DNA of 64,000 nt, taken from contig NZ_PCOC01000001.1 of assembly GCF_002975205.1 (NCBI RefSeq), positions 2,235,001 to 2,299,000 on the forward strand, in the 5' to 3' direction. How positions within the stretch are numbered: position 1 is the first letter of the stretch; each line of letters opens with the position of its first letter. The notes beneath the pieces were generated by a model. It was not told where the DNA came from. It searched no databases and worked only from the letters and a program-made list of their open reading frames with translations. Position numbers and translations under genes: made by a program. The stretch is from Ochrobactrum vermis (lineage in GTDB: Bacteria; Pseudomonadota; Alphaproteobacteria; Rhizobiales; Rhizobiaceae). Below, in pieces: positions 62,654-64,000 of the stretch.

Positions 62654-63085
62654 CGATCTACCGTCCTCGAATCCAAACGCCCGGCCACATGACCGGGCGG
62701 TATCGCAAATCCGTTATTCAGCGTCTGAAAACAGACGCTCCAAACCTGCGCAGCTTTTCACTTGAAGCCGTACCTGCCCGACGAGCGGTCGACACTTCGC
62801 ACCGCAACCGCCATTCCCGGATTTCAACTTTAAATCCATCAGGCGCTTGTTACGGTTAATTTTGGTGAAAGGAAGGCGCTGCGCTTCAAGCCTGCCTCTC
62901 CACCGATTCCGTCAGGGTGATTAATGGAATATTATGGTTAAAGATGCGTTAGCATTTGCCCAGATAGGCATATTTGCCAGTAGAGCGCGGAATTTCGCAA
63001 CGAACATGCCAGCGGAGACGGTTCAGTGGGCTGATTTCCCTGCGTCGGCGTTTCACACTTTTCGGGATGCGCTCTAACGCCGGAC
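62654..63085. other. Gap between ybgC and tolQ
   Basis: 432 nt holding the tolQ promoter region, hairpins CGCCCGG/CCGGGCG (about 62678-62699) and AGCGTCTG/CAGACGCT (62719-62738), and an inverted repeat copy (63037-63075). No gene is seen. Confidence 0.55.
63037..63075 (-). repeat. Dispersed repeat downstream of ybgC, inverted orientation
   Basis: On the minus strand: AGAGCGCATCCCGAAAAGTG then TGAAACGCCGACGCAGGG. It combines the GCATCCCGAAAAGTGTGAAACG core of the copy at 15981 with the AGAGC head of others. Confidence 0.8.
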
Positions 63086-63556
63086 TCAATCCCTGTGGCT
63101 ATTGGTAAAGGCTTCACGCCACTCATCGGGGATGCGGCGCGGATGACCTGCCTTGGTTATCATCACGGCCTCAACCCGCGCTTCCGAAAGCAGGCGTCCG
63201 TCACAGCTGATCTTCTGCGCCATGATGACCCGCGCGCCACGAATTTCACTGACTTGCGTTTCGACCAGAATGAGGTCGTCCATCTTCGCAGGTGATTTGT
63301 AATCGATCTCCATGCGGCGAACGACCCAGACCATTTCTTCGCCAAGTGCGCCTTCGGCCAGCTCAATATGATGAACGTCCTGCAGACGCAGAAAGTCCGT
63401 GCGTCCGCGTTCGTAGAATTCAAGATAGCGACCGTGATAGACGAAGCCGGAGAAATCCGTATCGGCATAGTAGATACGTGCGTAGAGCAGATGCGCGCCG
63501 TCTTTCAGTTCGCCTGATACGGCAGCGCGCGTCAATTGTTCCCGTCGTTCCGTCAT
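63086..63556 (-). CDS. ybgC: Tol-Pal system-associated acyl-CoA thioesterase YbgC
   Basis: YbgC is a hotdog-fold thioesterase linked to the Tol system and phospholipid metabolism. The 156-residue protein has the diagnostic [20 protein letters not shown] (about 26-45) with the catalytic aspartate, followed by [10 protein letters not shown]. The rest has [20 protein letters not shown]. The start overlaps the ruvB stop by 4 nt, so the two are translated together. The ruvB-ybgC-tolQ order is widespread in proteobacteria. Confidence 0.93.
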   Translation of the reverse strand: MTERREQLTRAAVSGELKDGAHLLYARIYYADTDFSGFVYHGRYLEFYERGRTDFLRLQDVHHIELAEGALGEEMVWVVRRMEIDYKSPAKMDDLILVETQVSEIRGARVIMAQKISCDGRLLSEARVEAVMITKAGHPRRIPDEWREAFTNSHRD

Positions 63557-64000
63557 TCGTCTTCCATGAAGAGGCCGTATTGCGACTGCTGGATGATTTC
63601 AGCAGGTGCAGCCAATCCCATATGTTGCCAGGCAAGCGCAGTTAGAACCCGTCCGCGTGGTGTGCGCTGCAAAAAGCCCTGCTGGATCATATAGGGTTCG
63701 ATAATGTCTTCAATTGCGTCGCGCGGCTCGGACAGACCGGCAGCGATGGTTTCGATCCCCACCGGGCCGCCGCCGAAGTTGCGCGCGATTATATCGAGAT
63801 AGCGTCGGTCGAGCTGATCCAGTCCGCGATTGTCTACCTCCAGACGCGACAGCGCCTCATCGGCGATTTTCCGGTCGATGACGTCGGTACCGGCAACCAG
63901 CGCGAAATCACGCACGCGGCGCAACAGGCGTCCGGCGATACGTGGCGTGCCGCGTGAGCGGCGCGCAACTTCCAACGCGCCATCCGGTGAAATGCCCATC
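63553..64000 (-). CDS. ruvB: Holliday junction helicase RuvB, C-terminal part (cut by window)
   Basis: RuvB is the AAA+ motor that drives Holliday-junction branch migration with RuvA. Only the last 149 residues are visible, of about 345. They include [20 protein letters not shown] (the arginine-rich sensor-2 region) and the C-terminal winged helix [39 protein letters not shown]. The coding sequence continues past base 64000; an ATG at 63999 is internal. It overlaps ybgC by 4 nt. Confidence 0.95.
   Translation of the reverse strand, partial: MGISPDGALEVARRSRGTPRIAGRLLRRVRDFALVAGTDVIDRKIADEALSRLEVDNRGLDQLDRRYLDIIARNFGGGPVGIETIAAGLSEPRDAIEDIIEPYMIQQGFLQRTPRGRVLTALAWQHMGLAAPAEIIQQSQYGLFMEDE

Overview
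The window is a chromosomal segment from an alphaproteobacterium of the Brucella/Ochrobactrum group (Hyphomicrobiales). The evidence is the gene content and order: a complete ecfG-nepR-phyR general stress response locus next to a Fur/Mur regulator, a tol-pal cluster of Rhizobiales type that starts at ruvB-ybgC, two Omp25/Omp31-like porins, a serC-serA pair behind a structured leader, MbfA with an Irr-type operator, and many copies of one family of short palindromic intergenic repeats. No transposase, integrase, phage module or CRISPR array was seen, so this is core rather than accessory DNA. The species cannot be fixed from sequence alone; B. anthropi or O. intermedium would fit.

Layout. 1-12.3 kb: end of a succinate-semialdehyde dehydrogenase (cut by the window edge), a YqaA-like membrane protein, DsbB, an HNH nuclease, a 3-methyladenine DNA glycosylase, GluQRS, malate synthase G, an XRE-cupin regulator with two GNAT acetyltransferases, a SulP transporter behind a structured leader, and an MHS-family transporter. 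12.5-18.3 kb: MbfA under an Irr (ICE) box, a class II glutamine amidotransferase, an Lrp regulator, dUTPase, and a TadE/TadG pair. 18.8-25.4 kb: a MacAB-type exporter, a phosphodiester glycosidase-like protein, and ExbB-ExbD-TonB. 25.7-33.9 kb: the stress island, with small membrane proteins, a PRC-barrel protein, a CHASE3 histidine kinase, ecfG-nepR, phyR, a DUF1328 protein, an HWE histidine kinase, and Mur. 34-44 kb: small unknown genes, a methyltransferase, tRNA-Glu(CUC), an RluD-type synthase, rpoH, a rhodanese/FtrA divergent pair, a pyrophosphatase with a signal peptide, and purA. 44-54.6 kb: GNAT, serA, serC, a BASS transporter, two porins, glmM and ftsH. 55-64 kb: tilS, cpoB, pal, tolB, tolA, tolR, tolQ, ybgC and ruvB (cut by the edge).

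How it works together. EcfG-type promoters (GGAAC, 16-17 nt, CGTT) can be read directly in front of phyR, the DUF1328 gene and the PRC-barrel gene, with weaker versions before nepR and a DUF883 gene. A further perfect one, on the minus strand at 33377-33401, has no protein gene behind it. It is followed by about 180 nt with C-rich hairpin loops and a strong intrinsic terminator. I read this as a stress-controlled small RNA of the GsrN kind, and it is the most interesting item here. Other regulatory sites that can be read are an ICE box over the mbfA promoter, a Mur-like palindrome in front of mur, a CtrA box in front of an omp gene, and operator-like palindromes before the XRE-cupin, Lrp and FtrA/rhodanese genes.
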